Origin: Paenibacillus_AR mesotrionivorans
GTDB lineage: Bacteria; Bacillota; Bacilli; Paenibacillales; NBRC-103111
NCBI RefSeq assembly: GCF_046098205.1
Contig: NZ_JBJURJ010000006.1
Span: forward strand, 248,001 to 312,000
DNA length: 64,000 nucleotides
Reading direction: 5' to 3'
The notes under the pieces: model-generated
Databases searched by the model: none
Seen by the model: only the letters and a program-made list of their open reading frames with translations
What the model was told of the DNA's origin: nothing
Position numbers and translations under genes: made by a program
Shown: positions 43,135 to 52,865 of the stretch, piece after piece
Layout of the letters: each line of letters begins with the position of its first letter
How positions within the stretch are numbered: position 1 is the stretch's first letter

Positions 43135-45327
43135 TCATGAAAGGGAATGGACGAGTACATCGCCGACACCGCGACGTCCTCCGTATTCGATCTCTCGTTC
43201 CTCCGGCTTCGGCAGCAGACCTTCCGTCACCGGATTACCCGTATGGTCCAAGTAGCCGGCAACCTGCAGTCCACGGTGATCCAGGCAAATCTCATCCGTC
43301 CAGCCGTCCCCCGAGATACGAAGGGCAGTGGCGTCCAGGCGGTCCAGCTCCACGCCTTCCGAGACGGCACCCATCCGCGCCAGCTCCAGCAGCGGCGCTT
43401 TGGAGCCGTACGGCAGCACAACCGTTTCCATCACTGCTCTTCCTGTGGCCTTCAGCGTACGTTTGACCACCGGCTTGTGATGGTATTGCCCGTGGAGGAA
43501 ATATAGACCGGACTCCAGCGAAAGCTGGGACGCGTCCAGCTCCGGGTAAGCCAGCAGCACGCTGCCGCCATCCTCCCGATCCGTCCGGACATGTCCGTGG
43601 CCGTAGTCGATGGTTGCCGTTCCCGGTGACAGATGGAAATATTGCTCATAGACATGCTGATCCTGCGCCTCGAGAAGATCCACGATCAGCCAATACCGGT
43701 GTTTGACGTACAGCACCTTGCGGGAATGGATCACGGGATCGTCATACCGCGTATAGCCGTAATGGCTGGCAAGCCAATAATCGTAACCCTCCGTGCTCCG
43801 GAAATCCCAGATGCGGCAAGGGGCCGTCTGCGGCGTGTTCCAATGGGCGCTGCGGACATGCTGATCCCCGCCGTCGACAACGACCGTATTATGGGCCCGC
43901 GTGGAAAGGACGTATTTGCGCTCCTTGTTCCACTCGAACAAGCCAATACCGGAGTCGACGAGCAGCTCCCGGCCGCCGGCTGACGCAATAACGCTCAGCG
44001 TGTCGGCATGGGCATGCCCGGCGACACCGACTCCGGCACGCGCCGCCATGTACAGTGCCTCGCTGCTCCAATTCTGGCGGGATATGAGATAACCGCCGAC
44101 AGGAAACCGCGCCGCCGTCGCTTGCGGCGCCCGGGCCTCCAGCTTCCCGTAGCGCTCGGGGGCATCGGGACCCACTCTCCACAGCAGCGAAAAAGGCAGC
44201 TCCTTGCAGCCCAGATACTTGAAATCCGGCCGGTTAAAAATATATGCGCCCAGACTCATAACTGCACGGAGATCCTGCGGCGACAGGACGTCCGTATCGC
44301 CGAAGCGCGGGAGCTGCCCCTCCGGCGTCATCAGATGCATCAGCACCTCGAACATCTTCTCCAGGGTCCGGCTATATTCCACGGCCGGGATATCCAGCTT
44401 CTTCAGGAGCGCCACCAGCTCGTACAAGTCCCGCATGACGACTTGGTGGTAATTGGGGCTCGCTTCGAATTGCACACCGTCCTCATATACGTTCTGCCGG
44501 ATATAACCGGGGAGCTCCTTCATGCCGTACGCCAGCCAATCCCGGGAAGCTTTCAATTCAGGCAGCAGAAGTGAAAGGGTAATTAAACCCCGAAGCTGCA
44601 TACAAACGTGGTTTCCGTGGGTTGCGTGGTAATTGCGGGTATACACGCCATGTTGATGGAATGACTTGATCAGCATCATCTTGACCTCCGGCTCGAAGGC
44701 AGACGAAGCGAACAGCGCCATAAACGGCTCGGGCAGGACAAAAAGCCGGACACCCACGGACAGCGGATCCCATGTGCAATGCTCAACACGGAAGGTGCCA
44801 TCCTTCGGCATGGGATTATCCAGTATGAAGTCCTTCATCATGTCATTGAAGCAGCGGGGATAGGCTTCGTTGCCGGTCAGCGCATATGCCCGGACCAGAT
44901 GCTTCAAATAGCTGAAGCGGGTCAGATGCAGCTGGTATTGGGAGCTATCGAACAACCACCCGTTCCAGTCGTATGTCCCTTCCGGGAACGTGATCCGTCT
45001 CCCCTTGAAGAGGGGGAAGTCGCTTTTGGTCAGCAGCTCCGCCTCTTCGAGGGCAAGCACAGCCTCCGGGTCATCCATGAACCGCTTGCGGGAGTAGTCC
45101 GCCAATTGTGGCATATCGGATACCTCGAAATAATACCGTTTTGTCACTCCGGATGCGATCAGCGCCAGGTAGGCATCCCTGGCCCCGTTGACGTCGCCGG
45201 CTTCTAATCTCCCGCGGACGCCTTCCAAACCCGGACGGTCCAGATCCAGTTCATCCCGCAGGAATGCCTCATCTGAGGGAAGGGGCATCGTATACTGCGG
45301 ATTATGCCGCAGTTCCTTGTATCCCAT
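43135..45327 (-). CDS. heparinase II/III family protein (polysaccharide lyase-like)
   Basis: A 730-residue protein with an N-terminal alpha-toroid (GTYDWNGWLFDSSQYQLHLTRFSYLKHLVRAY, RNYHATHGNHVCMQLRGL, EASPNYHQVVMRDLYEL) and a C-terminal beta-sandwich Hepar_II_III domain carrying GHAHADTLSVIASAGGRELLVDSG and the RAHNTVVVDG strand. Such enzymes split uronate-containing polysaccharides by beta-elimination. No signal peptide is seen, so it probably acts on imported oligosaccharides as an oligo-lyase. Last gene of the binding-protein/permease operon, 17 bases after the permease stop. Confidence 0.85.
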   Translation of the reverse strand: MGYKELRHNPQYTMPLPSDEAFLRDELDLDRPGLEGVRGRLEAGDVNGARDAYLALIASGVTKRYYFEVSDMPQLADYSRKRFMDDPEAVLALEEAELLTKSDFPLFKGRRITFPEGTYDWNGWLFDSSQYQLHLTRFSYLKHLVRAYALTGNEAYPRCFNDMMKDFILDNPMPKDGTFRVEHCTWDPLSVGVRLFVLPEPFMALFASSAFEPEVKMMLIKSFHQHGVYTRNYHATHGNHVCMQLRGLITLSLLLPELKASRDWLAYGMKELPGYIRQNVYEDGVQFEASPNYHQVVMRDLYELVALLKKLDIPAVEYSRTLEKMFEVLMHLMTPEGQLPRFGDTDVLSPQDLRAVMSLGAYIFNRPDFKYLGCKELPFSLLWRVGPDAPERYGKLEARAPQATAARFPVGGYLISRQNWSSEALYMAARAGVGVAGHAHADTLSVIASAGGRELLVDSGIGLFEWNKERKYVLSTRAHNTVVVDGGDQHVRSAHWNTPQTAPCRIWDFRSTEGYDYWLASHYGYTRYDDPVIHSRKVLYVKHRYWLIVDLLEAQDQHVYEQYFHLSPGTATIDYGHGHVRTDREDGGSVLLAYPELDASQLSLESGLYFLHGQYHHKPVVKRTLKATGRAVMETVVLPYGSKAPLLELARMGAVSEGVELDRLDATALRISGDGWTDEICLDHRGLQVAGYLDHTGNPVTEGLLPKPEEREIEYGGRRGVGDVLVHSLS

Positions 45328-45344
45328 GGTTACCTCCCGTATAT

Positions 45345-46214
45345 CTATTCTTTGATGGAGCCCAGCATCGCCCCGTGGGCAAAATGCTTTTGCAGGAACG
45401 GATACATCACCACGATGGGCAGCATGGCCAGCAGAATCGCCGCGTTCTGCACGTTGGGACCCAAATTGGCCGCAACGGAGGCATCCAGTGCAGCGTCACT
45501 GGAAATTTTCGAGGAGCCGATGGCCACCATTTGGCGCAGGAGCGGCTGGATGGGCCACCGGTTGGTATCGTTAATATAGATAACTGCTGAGAAAAACTCA
45601 TTCCAGTATTGCACCAGGAAAAACAGGGTGAAGGTGGCGATAATCGGCTTGGACAGCGGCAGGACAACGGAGAACAGAATCCGGAATTCCCCTGCCCCGT
45701 CAATCCGGGCCGCTTCATCCAGGCTCTCCGGCAGACTCTGGAAGAAGGAGCGGATGACCATAATATTGAAGGCGCTGGAGGCCGCCGGCAGTACAATCGC
45801 CCAGTAGGTATTGATGAGGCCCAAATTTTTGACCACCAGATAGCTGGGGATCAGGCCCCCTTGGAAAATCATCGTGAAGAAAATGAACAGCAGAACTACT
45901 CTGCGCCCGGGCATCCCTCTTTTAGACAAGGCATACGCCAGCGACAGGGATACTACCAGATTCACGCAGGTACCTAAGGCCGTGATCAGCACCGAATTTT
46001 TCAGGGAACCCAGGAATTCTCTTGCATTCAGCAGATAGGTGTAGGCCGCCAGCGTCCAATTTTTGGGCCAGATGAAGAAGTTTCCTGCCATGGAATCCGT
46101 CGGCAAGCTGAAGCTGACGGCGATAATATACAGAAACGGCAGGACGACAGTCAGGCAGATCAGCGTGATGATACATCCAATCATGAAGTCAAACCAGGTT
46201 ACGCGTGCTTGCAT
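45345..46214 (-). CDS. carbohydrate ABC transporter permease (LplC/YtcP type)
   Basis: A 289-residue MalG-like permease with six helices and the EAA loop ESLDEAARIDGAGEFRILFSVVLPLSKP. It starts 17 bases after the preceding LplB-like gene and ends in AHGAMLGSIKE, typical of YtcP/LplC proteins. With the LplB-like permease it forms the membrane channel of importer 1. No ATPase gene is nearby; such importers commonly share a multi-purpose MsmX-type ATPase encoded elsewhere. Confidence 0.94.
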   Translation of the reverse strand: MQARVTWFDFMIGCIITLICLTVVLPFLYIIAVSFSLPTDSMAGNFFIWPKNWTLAAYTYLLNAREFLGSLKNSVLITALGTCVNLVVSLSLAYALSKRGMPGRRVVLLFIFFTMIFQGGLIPSYLVVKNLGLINTYWAIVLPAASSAFNIMVIRSFFQSLPESLDEAARIDGAGEFRILFSVVLPLSKPIIATFTLFFLVQYWNEFFSAVIYINDTNRWPIQPLLRQMVAIGSSKISSDAALDASVAANLGPNVQNAAILLAMLPIVVMYPFLQKHFAHGAMLGSIKE

Positions 46215-46231
46215 CGTGTTTTCCCCCCGTT

Positions 46232-47164
46232 CTAGAAAATGCCGTCTTCGCCGAGAAGCCGGGCCGCATAGTTGGCGGACACCACCAGAATCAGGCTGAC
46301 GATGGATTTGAACATACCCACAGTAACGGCAAAGCTGTAGTTAAACTGCTCCAGCCCTACATGATACACATACAGGTCAAAGACATTGGATACATCGATA
46401 TTCAGACTGTTGGTCATTAGGAATATCTGCATAAAGTTGGAGTCCAAGGAGGAGCCCAGACGGAGCAGCAGCAGAATGACGATGGTGCTTTTGATGCCGG
46501 GCAGCGTGATATGCCAGATGTTCTGGAACCGGTTGGCCCCATCCACCTTGGCTGCTTCATACAGCTCCGGGTTAATGCCGGCCAGGGCGGCCAGGAAGAT
46601 AATCGTCCCCCAGCCCGCGTCCTTCCAGATGGCCTGGAAGATAATCAGCGGACGGAACCAGTCGTTGCCGGTCAGGAAGGCTGCGCTGCTGCCGAACCAT
46701 AGGTCCAGGTAGTGGTTAATCACGCCGGAGGGACCAAAGAAGGAGATGGTCATGCCGTATATAACAACCCACGACAGGAAGTGGGGCAAATAGACGATGG
46801 TTTGGGAAATGCGCTTGAAGGCGGAAAACCGGATTTCATTGAGCATAATGGAGAGCAGGATGGTGAAAGGAAAATAGATGGTCAAGCTCAGTACGCTGAT
46901 CAGCAAGGTATTCTTCAACAGTAAAAAAAAGTCCGGTGTGCTGAAAAACTGGCGGAAATTCTCCAACCCGATCCACGGGCTTTGCCATAATCCCTGAAAG
47001 GGGCTGTATTCCTTAAAGGCCAGAATCAAACCCCACATGGGTGCGTAATGAAACACAATAAAATAAAGGATGCCCGGCAGCGCCAGCACATAGAATGGCC
47101 AATATTGCTTCAGCCATCGAAAGCGGATTGTTTTTTGTCTGTTTAGGATTAGTGCTCTCTCCAT
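46232..47164 (-). CDS. carbohydrate ABC transporter permease (LplB type)
   Basis: A 310-residue MalF-like permease of six helices. Typical segments are LPGILYFIVFHYAPMWGLILAFKEYSPFQG near the N-terminus and the EAA loop ELYEAAKVDGANRFQNIWHITLPGIK. AGGAGG precedes the ATG. A 95-bp gap containing a perfect 9-bp hairpin separates it from the binding-protein gene. Confidence 0.95.
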   Translation of the reverse strand: MERALILNRQKTIRFRWLKQYWPFYVLALPGILYFIVFHYAPMWGLILAFKEYSPFQGLWQSPWIGLENFRQFFSTPDFFLLLKNTLLISVLSLTIYFPFTILLSIMLNEIRFSAFKRISQTIVYLPHFLSWVVIYGMTISFFGPSGVINHYLDLWFGSSAAFLTGNDWFRPLIIFQAIWKDAGWGTIIFLAALAGINPELYEAAKVDGANRFQNIWHITLPGIKSTIVILLLLRLGSSLDSNFMQIFLMTNSLNIDVSNVFDLYVYHVGLEQFNYSFAVTVGMFKSIVSLILVVSANYAARLLGEDGIF

Positions 47165-47190
47165 ATCCAGGGCCTCCTATCGGTCCCAGC

Positions 47191-47217
47191 GGCACAGGGC
47201 TTGGAGCTCCCTGTGCC
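47191..47217. promoter_or_regulatory. intercistronic hairpin, importer 1 operon
   Basis: GGCACAGGG (47191-47199) and CCCTGTGCC (47209-47217) are perfect inverted 9-bp arms around a nine-base loop. There is no T run on the minus strand. It lies after the binding-protein stop and before the permease ribosome binding site, a usual place for structures that stabilise the upstream mRNA segment. Confidence 0.75.
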
Positions 47218-47259
47218 GGTTCCCGGTATGTTCTGTAAGAATATGTTTAGGGGGATACT

Positions 47260-48828
47260 TTACTTATGGTCCTCGTTGTACTGATCCAGCAGCTCCTTGG
47301 TGATCTGTACGCCCAAGCCGTTGGTCCAATCATCAATGGTCTTCTGGACCTCCGTCCATTGGGTTTCGCCAAGTACATATTTGGTCATGGCCGCACCCAT
47401 TTTTTTGTAGCTGTCCGGATTTTTGGCCGCCGTCGGCGAGCTGTAGCTCAGGAACGGATTGACCACACCGGCTTTGCTGATCACATCAAGCGTCGCCTTT
47501 TGTTTTTTGAGAATATCCTCATTTTTGGAGGTGGCGTACACATACGGGTCTACCTTGTTTTGAAGCACAAAGGCGCTGGGTTTATCCAAATCCGAACGTT
47601 TCTTCTGCTCCTCGTTCATAACGGCGATGCCATTCTTGAATTCGCTGGAATGGACGCCGATGATGCCGGTTTTGGAGAACACATAGTTTTCCTCGGAGGC
47701 GCTAAAGTTCAGGAAGTCCACAATCTTCTGCACCTTGTCCTTCGGAACGGAGCTGGGAATGGTCCAGAGGCCATAATAGCCGCTGATCACGGCTGCGCCG
47801 CTTTTTCCGGTAGGACCTGCAAGTAAATCCACCACAGCGATATCGGCATTGGGATCAGCCTGCCTCATCTTGGCCAAATTGTCCTCGGTGTAGTCGCTGA
47901 CATTGCCTACGAAGGCGCCTGCCACACCGGCTTGGAACTTATTGCGCATTTGCGCCTGGCCCTTGAGCACGGGAGCATCCTTATCGATTAGCCCCTTGCT
48001 CCAGGCGTCCTTCAGCCAATCCATGTAGTTCTTGTACTCCGGAGTCTGGAAGTCTCTAATGGCTTTGCCGTTTTCCAGCTTCCAGTTTTGCGGAACCTCG
48101 TAGGCAAAGGACATGGGCATGGTACCGCCGAAGGGGTTCGGACCACCAATCAAATCTGTTGCGTACAGGGTGAGCGGTACAGTTCTGCCTCCCCCTGCCG
48201 GGTCATTCTTCTTGAATACCTCCAGCGCCTTGGTGAATTCCTCCATCGTCTTCGGAACGGCCAAGCCGTATTTATCCAGCCAATCCTTGCGGATAATAAC
48301 ATTGGCCTCACCGCCGCCGTACAGGCCCCGCGGCCGCGGAATGCCGTAAATTTTACCTTGGACCTTCACATTGTTCCACACATTCTGGTCCAGCTTGTTG
48401 ATGTTGTCGGCATTTTTCAGATAGGGGGTCAGATCATGGAACGCTCCCATTTTCACCAAGCTGGTGAATTTATCATCCTTGCCGCCGGCCATGAGCATTA
48501 GATCATAGGAGTCCCCCGAGGAGATGGCCACCGACAGCTTATCCATGTAGGCTTCCGAAGGCACAAAGGTAATGTCCAGCTTCACATTGCCCCGTTTCTC
48601 CATATCCTCCTTGGCTTTGTTGTTGTCGGTTACAGGCGGATCGCCGAAGAGAATGGTCATTGCCTTGATGCTGGTAGGTGCTGCGCTGGCTGCAGGCGAT
48701 TGCCCGGATGCTCCCGGCTGCTGCGTGGCGGCATTGTCCGCCGCATTGTCCTTGCCGCAGCCTGCCAGCACTGTGCCCATGGAAAGCGTCGCTGCCAGAA
48801 CAGGCAGCCATATTTGCTTTGCTTTCAT
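47260..48828 (-). CDS. extracellular solute-binding lipoprotein (LplA type), importer 1
   Basis: A 522-residue family-1 binding protein: signal peptide, lipobox LAGC (lipidated Cys), a Ala/Pro/Ser-rich linker, then the two-lobe sugar-binding fold typical of LplA-type proteins (DLMLMAGGKDDKF, IPRPRGLYGGGEANVIIRKDWLDKYG). It catches oligosaccharides outside the membrane for the two permeases. ATG at 48828 is favoured since GGGGG lies six bases upstream; ATG at 48834 abuts it. First gene of a four-gene operon (binding protein, LplB, LplC, lyase). A cre-like box lies about 75 bases upstream. Confidence 0.93.
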   Translation of the reverse strand: MKAKQIWLPVLAATLSMGTVLAGCGKDNAADNAATQQPGASGQSPAASAAPTSIKAMTILFGDPPVTDNNKAKEDMEKRGNVKLDITFVPSEAYMDKLSVAISSGDSYDLMLMAGGKDDKFTSLVKMGAFHDLTPYLKNADNINKLDQNVWNNVKVQGKIYGIPRPRGLYGGGEANVIIRKDWLDKYGLAVPKTMEEFTKALEVFKKNDPAGGGRTVPLTLYATDLIGGPNPFGGTMPMSFAYEVPQNWKLENGKAIRDFQTPEYKNYMDWLKDAWSKGLIDKDAPVLKGQAQMRNKFQAGVAGAFVGNVSDYTEDNLAKMRQADPNADIAVVDLLAGPTGKSGAAVISGYYGLWTIPSSVPKDKVQKIVDFLNFSASEENYVFSKTGIIGVHSSEFKNGIAVMNEEQKKRSDLDKPSAFVLQNKVDPYVYATSKNEDILKKQKATLDVISKAGVVNPFLSYSSPTAAKNPDSYKKMGAAMTKYVLGETQWTEVQKTIDDWTNGLGVQITKELLDQYNEDHK

Positions 48829-48900
48829 TTTCATCCCCCGTTTCGATGTAGTCACCTTTTGATGCGATTACGCCTTACACTTTGGATTATAGAGGATCAG

Positions 48901-48915
48901 TAGAAGCGTTTACAT
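48901..48915 (-). promoter_or_regulatory. cre (CcpA) box upstream of importer 1
   Basis: On the minus strand ATGTAAACGCTTCTA matches the cre consensus WTGNAANCGNWNNCW with one mismatch. It lies in the divergent control region of the importer and the sensor kinase, suggesting carbon catabolite repression. Confidence 0.6.
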
Positions 48916-48966
48916 GTCTGGATCAAGGGAAAGTGTCACCTTTTTTCAGATTTTTCGAAAAACGGA

Positions 48967-48995
48967 TGTTGTCCATGTAAGCGTTGTACTATAAT
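48967..48995 (+). promoter_or_regulatory. promoter of sensor kinase operon with overlapping cre-like box
   Basis: TGTTGT or TTGTCC (48967-48974) and TATAAT (48990-48995) form a promoter with 17- or 15-base spacing. ATGTAAGCGTTGTAC (48975-48989), a weaker cre match with two mismatches, fills the spacer, so CcpA binding here would block polymerase. Confidence 0.45.
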
Positions 48996-49049
48996 ATAGC
49001 CATATCCCTCCGGAGGCAATGAAACGGCCGGAAGACAAGGAGACAGCAG

Positions 49050-50873
49050 GTGAAATCCAACTTTTTCAGCTTTCTCAAGAAAAGCTTCTATATACGCATG
49101 ATCCTGATTATGCTGGGTGTTTCGGTCATTCCGTTAGTCCTGCTGTCCTGGATTTCCATCCGCGTGTCCACCGGCACCGTAGAAAATCAGGTGAACCGCT
49201 TGAACGAGCAGCTGGTCAACCAGGTGGTGGACCGGGTGGAGCTGACCATGTCCCGTTTCCGGGAGCTCAGTGACCAATATTCCCGCATCGGCTCCATTCA
49301 GACTGCGCTGGTGCCGCCGGAGGCTCTGTACTTCGAAGAGGTGACCCGCAAGAAGGAGCTGATTGCGCTCTTAAGCACGGCCTCGGCCGTAATCGGCAAC
49401 GTGCAGGGGCTTCAGGTGTATTCCGCCGTTACAGGAGAAGTCCTGTCCTCCTATGAGGTGCCTGCCCGGCTGCAGGATTCCCCGTACCGCCCTCTGATCC
49501 AGCGTTTTCTTGATGTGAAGGGGTCAAGCCTGTTTCTGGACAAGGAGGCATTGGCCCAGGAGGAATCCCTGACCCTGCTGCGGAACGCGGTTTATTATAT
49601 CAGCCGGATTCCCTCCGACCGTTTCGAGGAGATGACCGGCGCCCTCCTGATCTCCATGAACACCAACCAGTTCCAGCAGCAAATTGAGAATATCCAGCTG
49701 GGCGGCAAAGGCTCGGTTTCGCTGGTAACCCGGAATGGTCTCACCGTGGCTACCACCAGCCGGCTTCCCGCCGCGGAGGATCAGGAACGTCTGGCACAGA
49801 TTCTCGCCCATTGGCATGAGCAGAAGATGCCCAACCAGTTTCAGATGGATTCCTCCATTATCTCCGTGAAGCAAACCTCTACCTATGACGGCTGGATCGT
49901 GATTTCGGAGATTCCTTCCCGGGAGCTGACCCAAAGCACGGACATTATCCGCAAAACCGTCGGTTATTTCCTGCTGTTCCTGATCGGCTTGGGTGTCATC
50001 GCCATCATCGCCTTCGGCTATCAGCTGTACCGCCCTCTCCAGGCGGTGAAGAAGCAGGTGGACGCCATCAAAAAAGGCCGCTTCGATGCCCGGGTCACCC
50101 ATTTTGCCAACAACGAAATCGGCGAACTGGGGCGGATGCTCAACTCCATGGCGGTGCGCATCGAGGACCTGCTGGGGGATCTGCAGGAGTCGGAGGAGCT
50201 GAAGCGCCGTTTGGAAATCCGGGCGTTGCAGTCCCAGATCAATCCCCACTTTATGTACAACACGCTGAACACCATCCGGATGTTCGCCATGCTGAAGGAT
50301 TATGAGAAGATCAATACCCTGATGGGACGGCTGGTTTCCCTTCTGCGGTATTCCATGGAAAACTACGAGCAAACCGTCCGGTTTAAGCAGGAGTTTGCCT
50401 ATCTGGAGGATTATGCGGAGCTGCTGAATATGCGCTACAAATGCCGGATTGTCCTGCACGCGGAGGTGGAGGAGCCGCTTGAGGGACTTCTGATCCCCAA
50501 GCTCAGCCTGCAGCCGCTGATTGAAAATGCGGTGTTCCACGGCATTCTGCCGAAGAAGGTGGAGGACGGACATATCTGGGTGCGGCTGTATTCTCTTCCT
50601 GCCCCCGACCATCTGGTGGTGCTGGAGGTGCAGGACAACGGCGTGGGGCTGGAGGAGCGGGAGCTGGAGTTTCTGCGGATGCATCTGCTGCGGGAGGAGT
50701 CCAATGAGAATATCGGCCTGAAGAATGTATGGATGCGCCTGCGGCTCATGTTCGGCAAAACCGCTGAGGTCCAGTTGGACAGCCGCCCCGGCGAAGGCAT
50801 GACCATCCGGTTTTTGTTCCCCGCCGATACGGTGCAGGTGAGAGAGGAGGAGGATTCCGGTGAGCAAATATAA
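49050..50873 (+). CDS. YesM-type sensor histidine kinase
   Basis: A 607-residue membrane kinase: first helix at about 15-38, an extracellular Cache-like sensor domain (40-290), second helix (TVGYFLLFLIGLGVIAIIAFGY), HAMP, then the His_kinase domain with H400 in QSQINPHFMYNTLNTIRM and HATPase_c (ENAVFHGILPKK, DNGVGLEE, GLKNVWMRLRLMFG). It starts with GTG after AAGGAG. The 3' end overlaps the response-regulator gene by 14 bases. Placement opposite importer 1 implies that it senses the same sugar and controls its uptake. Confidence 0.94.
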   Translation: MKSNFFSFLKKSFYIRMILIMLGVSVIPLVLLSWISIRVSTGTVENQVNRLNEQLVNQVVDRVELTMSRFRELSDQYSRIGSIQTALVPPEALYFEEVTRKKELIALLSTASAVIGNVQGLQVYSAVTGEVLSSYEVPARLQDSPYRPLIQRFLDVKGSSLFLDKEALAQEESLTLLRNAVYYISRIPSDRFEEMTGALLISMNTNQFQQQIENIQLGGKGSVSLVTRNGLTVATTSRLPAAEDQERLAQILAHWHEQKMPNQFQMDSSIISVKQTSTYDGWIVISEIPSRELTQSTDIIRKTVGYFLLFLIGLGVIAIIAFGYQLYRPLQAVKKQVDAIKKGRFDARVTHFANNEIGELGRMLNSMAVRIEDLLGDLQESEELKRRLEIRALQSQINPHFMYNTLNTIRMFAMLKDYEKINTLMGRLVSLLRYSMENYEQTVRFKQEFAYLEDYAELLNMRYKCRIVLHAEVEEPLEGLLIPKLSLQPLIENAVFHGILPKKVEDGHIWVRLYSLPAPDHLVVLEVQDNGVGLEERELEFLRMHLLREESNENIGLKNVWMRLRLMFGKTAEVQLDSRPGEGMTIRFLFPADTVQVREEEDSGEQI

Positions 50874-52461
50874 GGTGATTCTGGTGGAGGATGAGATTCC
50901 TGCCCGGATGGTGTTCCGGCAGATGATTGAAGCCCGCGCTGATCTGTTCGAATTGGCCGGAGAGGCGGAGGATGGGCTGGATGGACTGGCACTGGCGGAG
51001 GCCCACCGTCCCCATCTCATCGTGACGGATATTACCATGCCGCGGATGACCGGCCTGGAGATGCTCCATGAGCTGGAGCGCAAGGGTATGGCTGTCCCCC
51101 AAACAGTGATTCTCACCTGCCACCAGGATTTTCACTATGCCCAGCAGGCGATTCAGCTGAAGGCGGCCTCTTATCTGATTAAGGACGATTGCCTCTCCGA
51201 CCCGGAGCTCTTGGTCCGCACCATGGAGGGGCTGGCCGAGAAGGTGGATCTGCATGACCAGAACCGGGAGAAGCAGCGGCAGCTGGAGCAGAAGGTCCGC
51301 TCCAACGAGGTAGAGATTGAGCAAAATTTGTTCCTGGACATGCTGCGCAATCCGGCTGCTGAGGGACGGTGGCTGGAGAGTCTTGAGGCGGCAGGCATTC
51401 CGGCGGAAGGGGTGCCCTTCCGGTTTCTGCTGCTGGAGCTGGACCGCGGCTCCCTGCGGTTCTCCATGGACCAGCTGGAGGAGCTGAAGCTGTGGCAGTT
51501 CGCCGGAGTCAATGTGCTGAAGGAGCTTTTGGAGGGGATGGGTCCGAACAAGGTGGTCGCGCTGGACAAGGGGCGGTTTATCGCTTTATATGTGTCCGAG
51601 CGGGACGGTAGGCTGATGCCGGAGAAGGTGGCGGACAGCTTCAATTCCTTTCTCAAAATGAACTGCATCGTACTCCAAGGCTTATTCGAGCCGGGTTTGG
51701 CCAAGCAGCTGCCGCTGGTGAAGAAGATGGCAGGTGCCTCTTATCCATTCTTCTACCGCAGCGGCGAAACGGTGAAGGCCCGGGAGTGGGAGGAGGCCAA
51801 CCGCTTCGCTCCCGTGGATGAGCAGCACGGCCGCTTCTGGATGCGGGTGGTGCGCCAGGCGCTGCTGGAGCCCCACGCGGGGGAGGCCGCTCTCGAGGGT
51901 GAGCGGGACTCCTTCCTGCGGCAGGCGGCGGAGCACCGCTGGGACCCGGAGCAGATCAAGTCCTTGTATCTGCGGGCGTTCCTGGACATCAGCCACTTCA
52001 AGCCGGAGGCCGGGGCCGGGGTTGATCTGGGGGCGGAGCTGCGCAGCCGTCTGGCCCACTGCCAGACGTTCCTGGCGGTGCACAACGCCACCTTCCTGCA
52101 ATTTCACAAGCTGCAGCAGCTGCACAGCGATACGAAGAAGATCGACGCCTCCATCGCCCGGATTGTGCAGCGGATGCATGAGGATGTGGGGTATCCCTTC
52201 CGCCAGGAGGAGCTGGCGGCGTCCATCAACTACAGCATCCCTTACTTCAGCAGCATGTTCAAAAAAACCACCGGCGAAAGCTTCATCCAATACCTGACCC
52301 GCCTGCGCATCGAAAAGGCCAAGCTGCTGCTCCTGACCACGGACCAGAAAACCTTCGAAATCGCCGACGCGGTGGGCATGGAAAATTACCGTTCCTTCAA
52401 CCGCTTGTTCAAGCGGGAGACGGGCATGACCCCGTCCGATTTCCGCAAGCGGATGGAGTAG
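50860..52461 (+). CDS. YesN-type response regulator with AraC DNA-binding domain
   Basis: A 533-residue regulator: receiver domain 1-125 (VEDE at 9-12, phospho-acceptor D57 in LIVTDITMP, K108), a long helical middle region, and a C-terminal AraC double helix-turn-helix (EELAASINYSIPYFSSMFKKTTGESF, ADAVGMENYRSFNRLFKRETGMTPSDFRK). GTG start behind GGAGGAGG, 14 bases inside the kinase gene. It probably activates importer 1 upon phosphorylation by the kinase. Confidence 0.94.
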   Translation: MSKYKVILVEDEIPARMVFRQMIEARADLFELAGEAEDGLDGLALAEAHRPHLIVTDITMPRMTGLEMLHELERKGMAVPQTVILTCHQDFHYAQQAIQLKAASYLIKDDCLSDPELLVRTMEGLAEKVDLHDQNREKQRQLEQKVRSNEVEIEQNLFLDMLRNPAAEGRWLESLEAAGIPAEGVPFRFLLLELDRGSLRFSMDQLEELKLWQFAGVNVLKELLEGMGPNKVVALDKGRFIALYVSERDGRLMPEKVADSFNSFLKMNCIVLQGLFEPGLAKQLPLVKKMAGASYPFFYRSGETVKAREWEEANRFAPVDEQHGRFWMRVVRQALLEPHAGEAALEGERDSFLRQAAEHRWDPEQIKSLYLRAFLDISHFKPEAGAGVDLGAELRSRLAHCQTFLAVHNATFLQFHKLQQLHSDTKKIDASIARIVQRMHEDVGYPFRQEELAASINYSIPYFSSMFKKTTGESFIQYLTRLRIEKAKLLLLTTDQKTFEIADAVGMENYRSFNRLFKRETGMTPSDFRKRME

Positions 52462-52471
52462 AGAGCGGGCT

Positions 52472-52779
52472 CTAACGGAACTCTGTGATACCCGCTCGCC
52501 TCCGCCGCTGCTCTATCGGAACTCTGTGAGCCTATCATTGTTTCACCGCAACTATAACGGACATCCGCCAGGCTCTTGCACCTCCACCGCAACTCTAACG
52601 GAACTCAGCGACCGTTAGCGCCCAATTTCGCCACGTTTGGATCTGTAACGGAACTCAGAAGCCCTTAGCTACTCAAAACCATGCCTCCTCTCCCACTTTC
52701 CCCTGCTAAGAGTCGCTGAGTTCCGTTAGCGCGGCAAACAAACCAATTTTGCCTTTTAAGCGTCGCTGAGTTCCATTAC
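52472..52779. repeat. intergenic repeat cluster 5 (TAACGGAACT family)
   Basis: About seven units. Forward: TAACGGAACTCTGTGATACC, TATCGGAACTCTGTGAGCC, TAACGGACATCCGCC, TAACGGAACTCAGCGACCGTTAG and TAACGGAACTCAGAAGCCCTTAG. Reverse: CTAAGAGTCGCTGAGTTCCGTTAG and TAAGCGTCGCTGAGTTCCATTA. It starts 10 bases after the response-regulator stop and ends just before the next promoter; no gene is seen in it. Confidence 0.9.
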
Positions 52780-52811
52780 AGCTCTTGCCTATCGCTCCCC
52801 TCAGATTCCCG

Positions 52812-52840
52812 TTGCCGCATTAGGCGCCGCGGGTTATAAT
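52812..52840 (+). promoter_or_regulatory. sigma-A promoter of nuclease-fold/wHTH gene
   Basis: TTGCCG (52812-52817), 17-base spacer, perfect TATAAT (52835-52840). Confidence 0.75.
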
Positions 52841-52865
52841 GACGGTATAACTGGTTGTGAAGCAC

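Noticed and set aside
49524..51116. Open frame of 530 codons antisense to the YesM/YesN genes
   Set aside because: It spans the junction of two well-supported genes on the other strand and shows no protein family signature.
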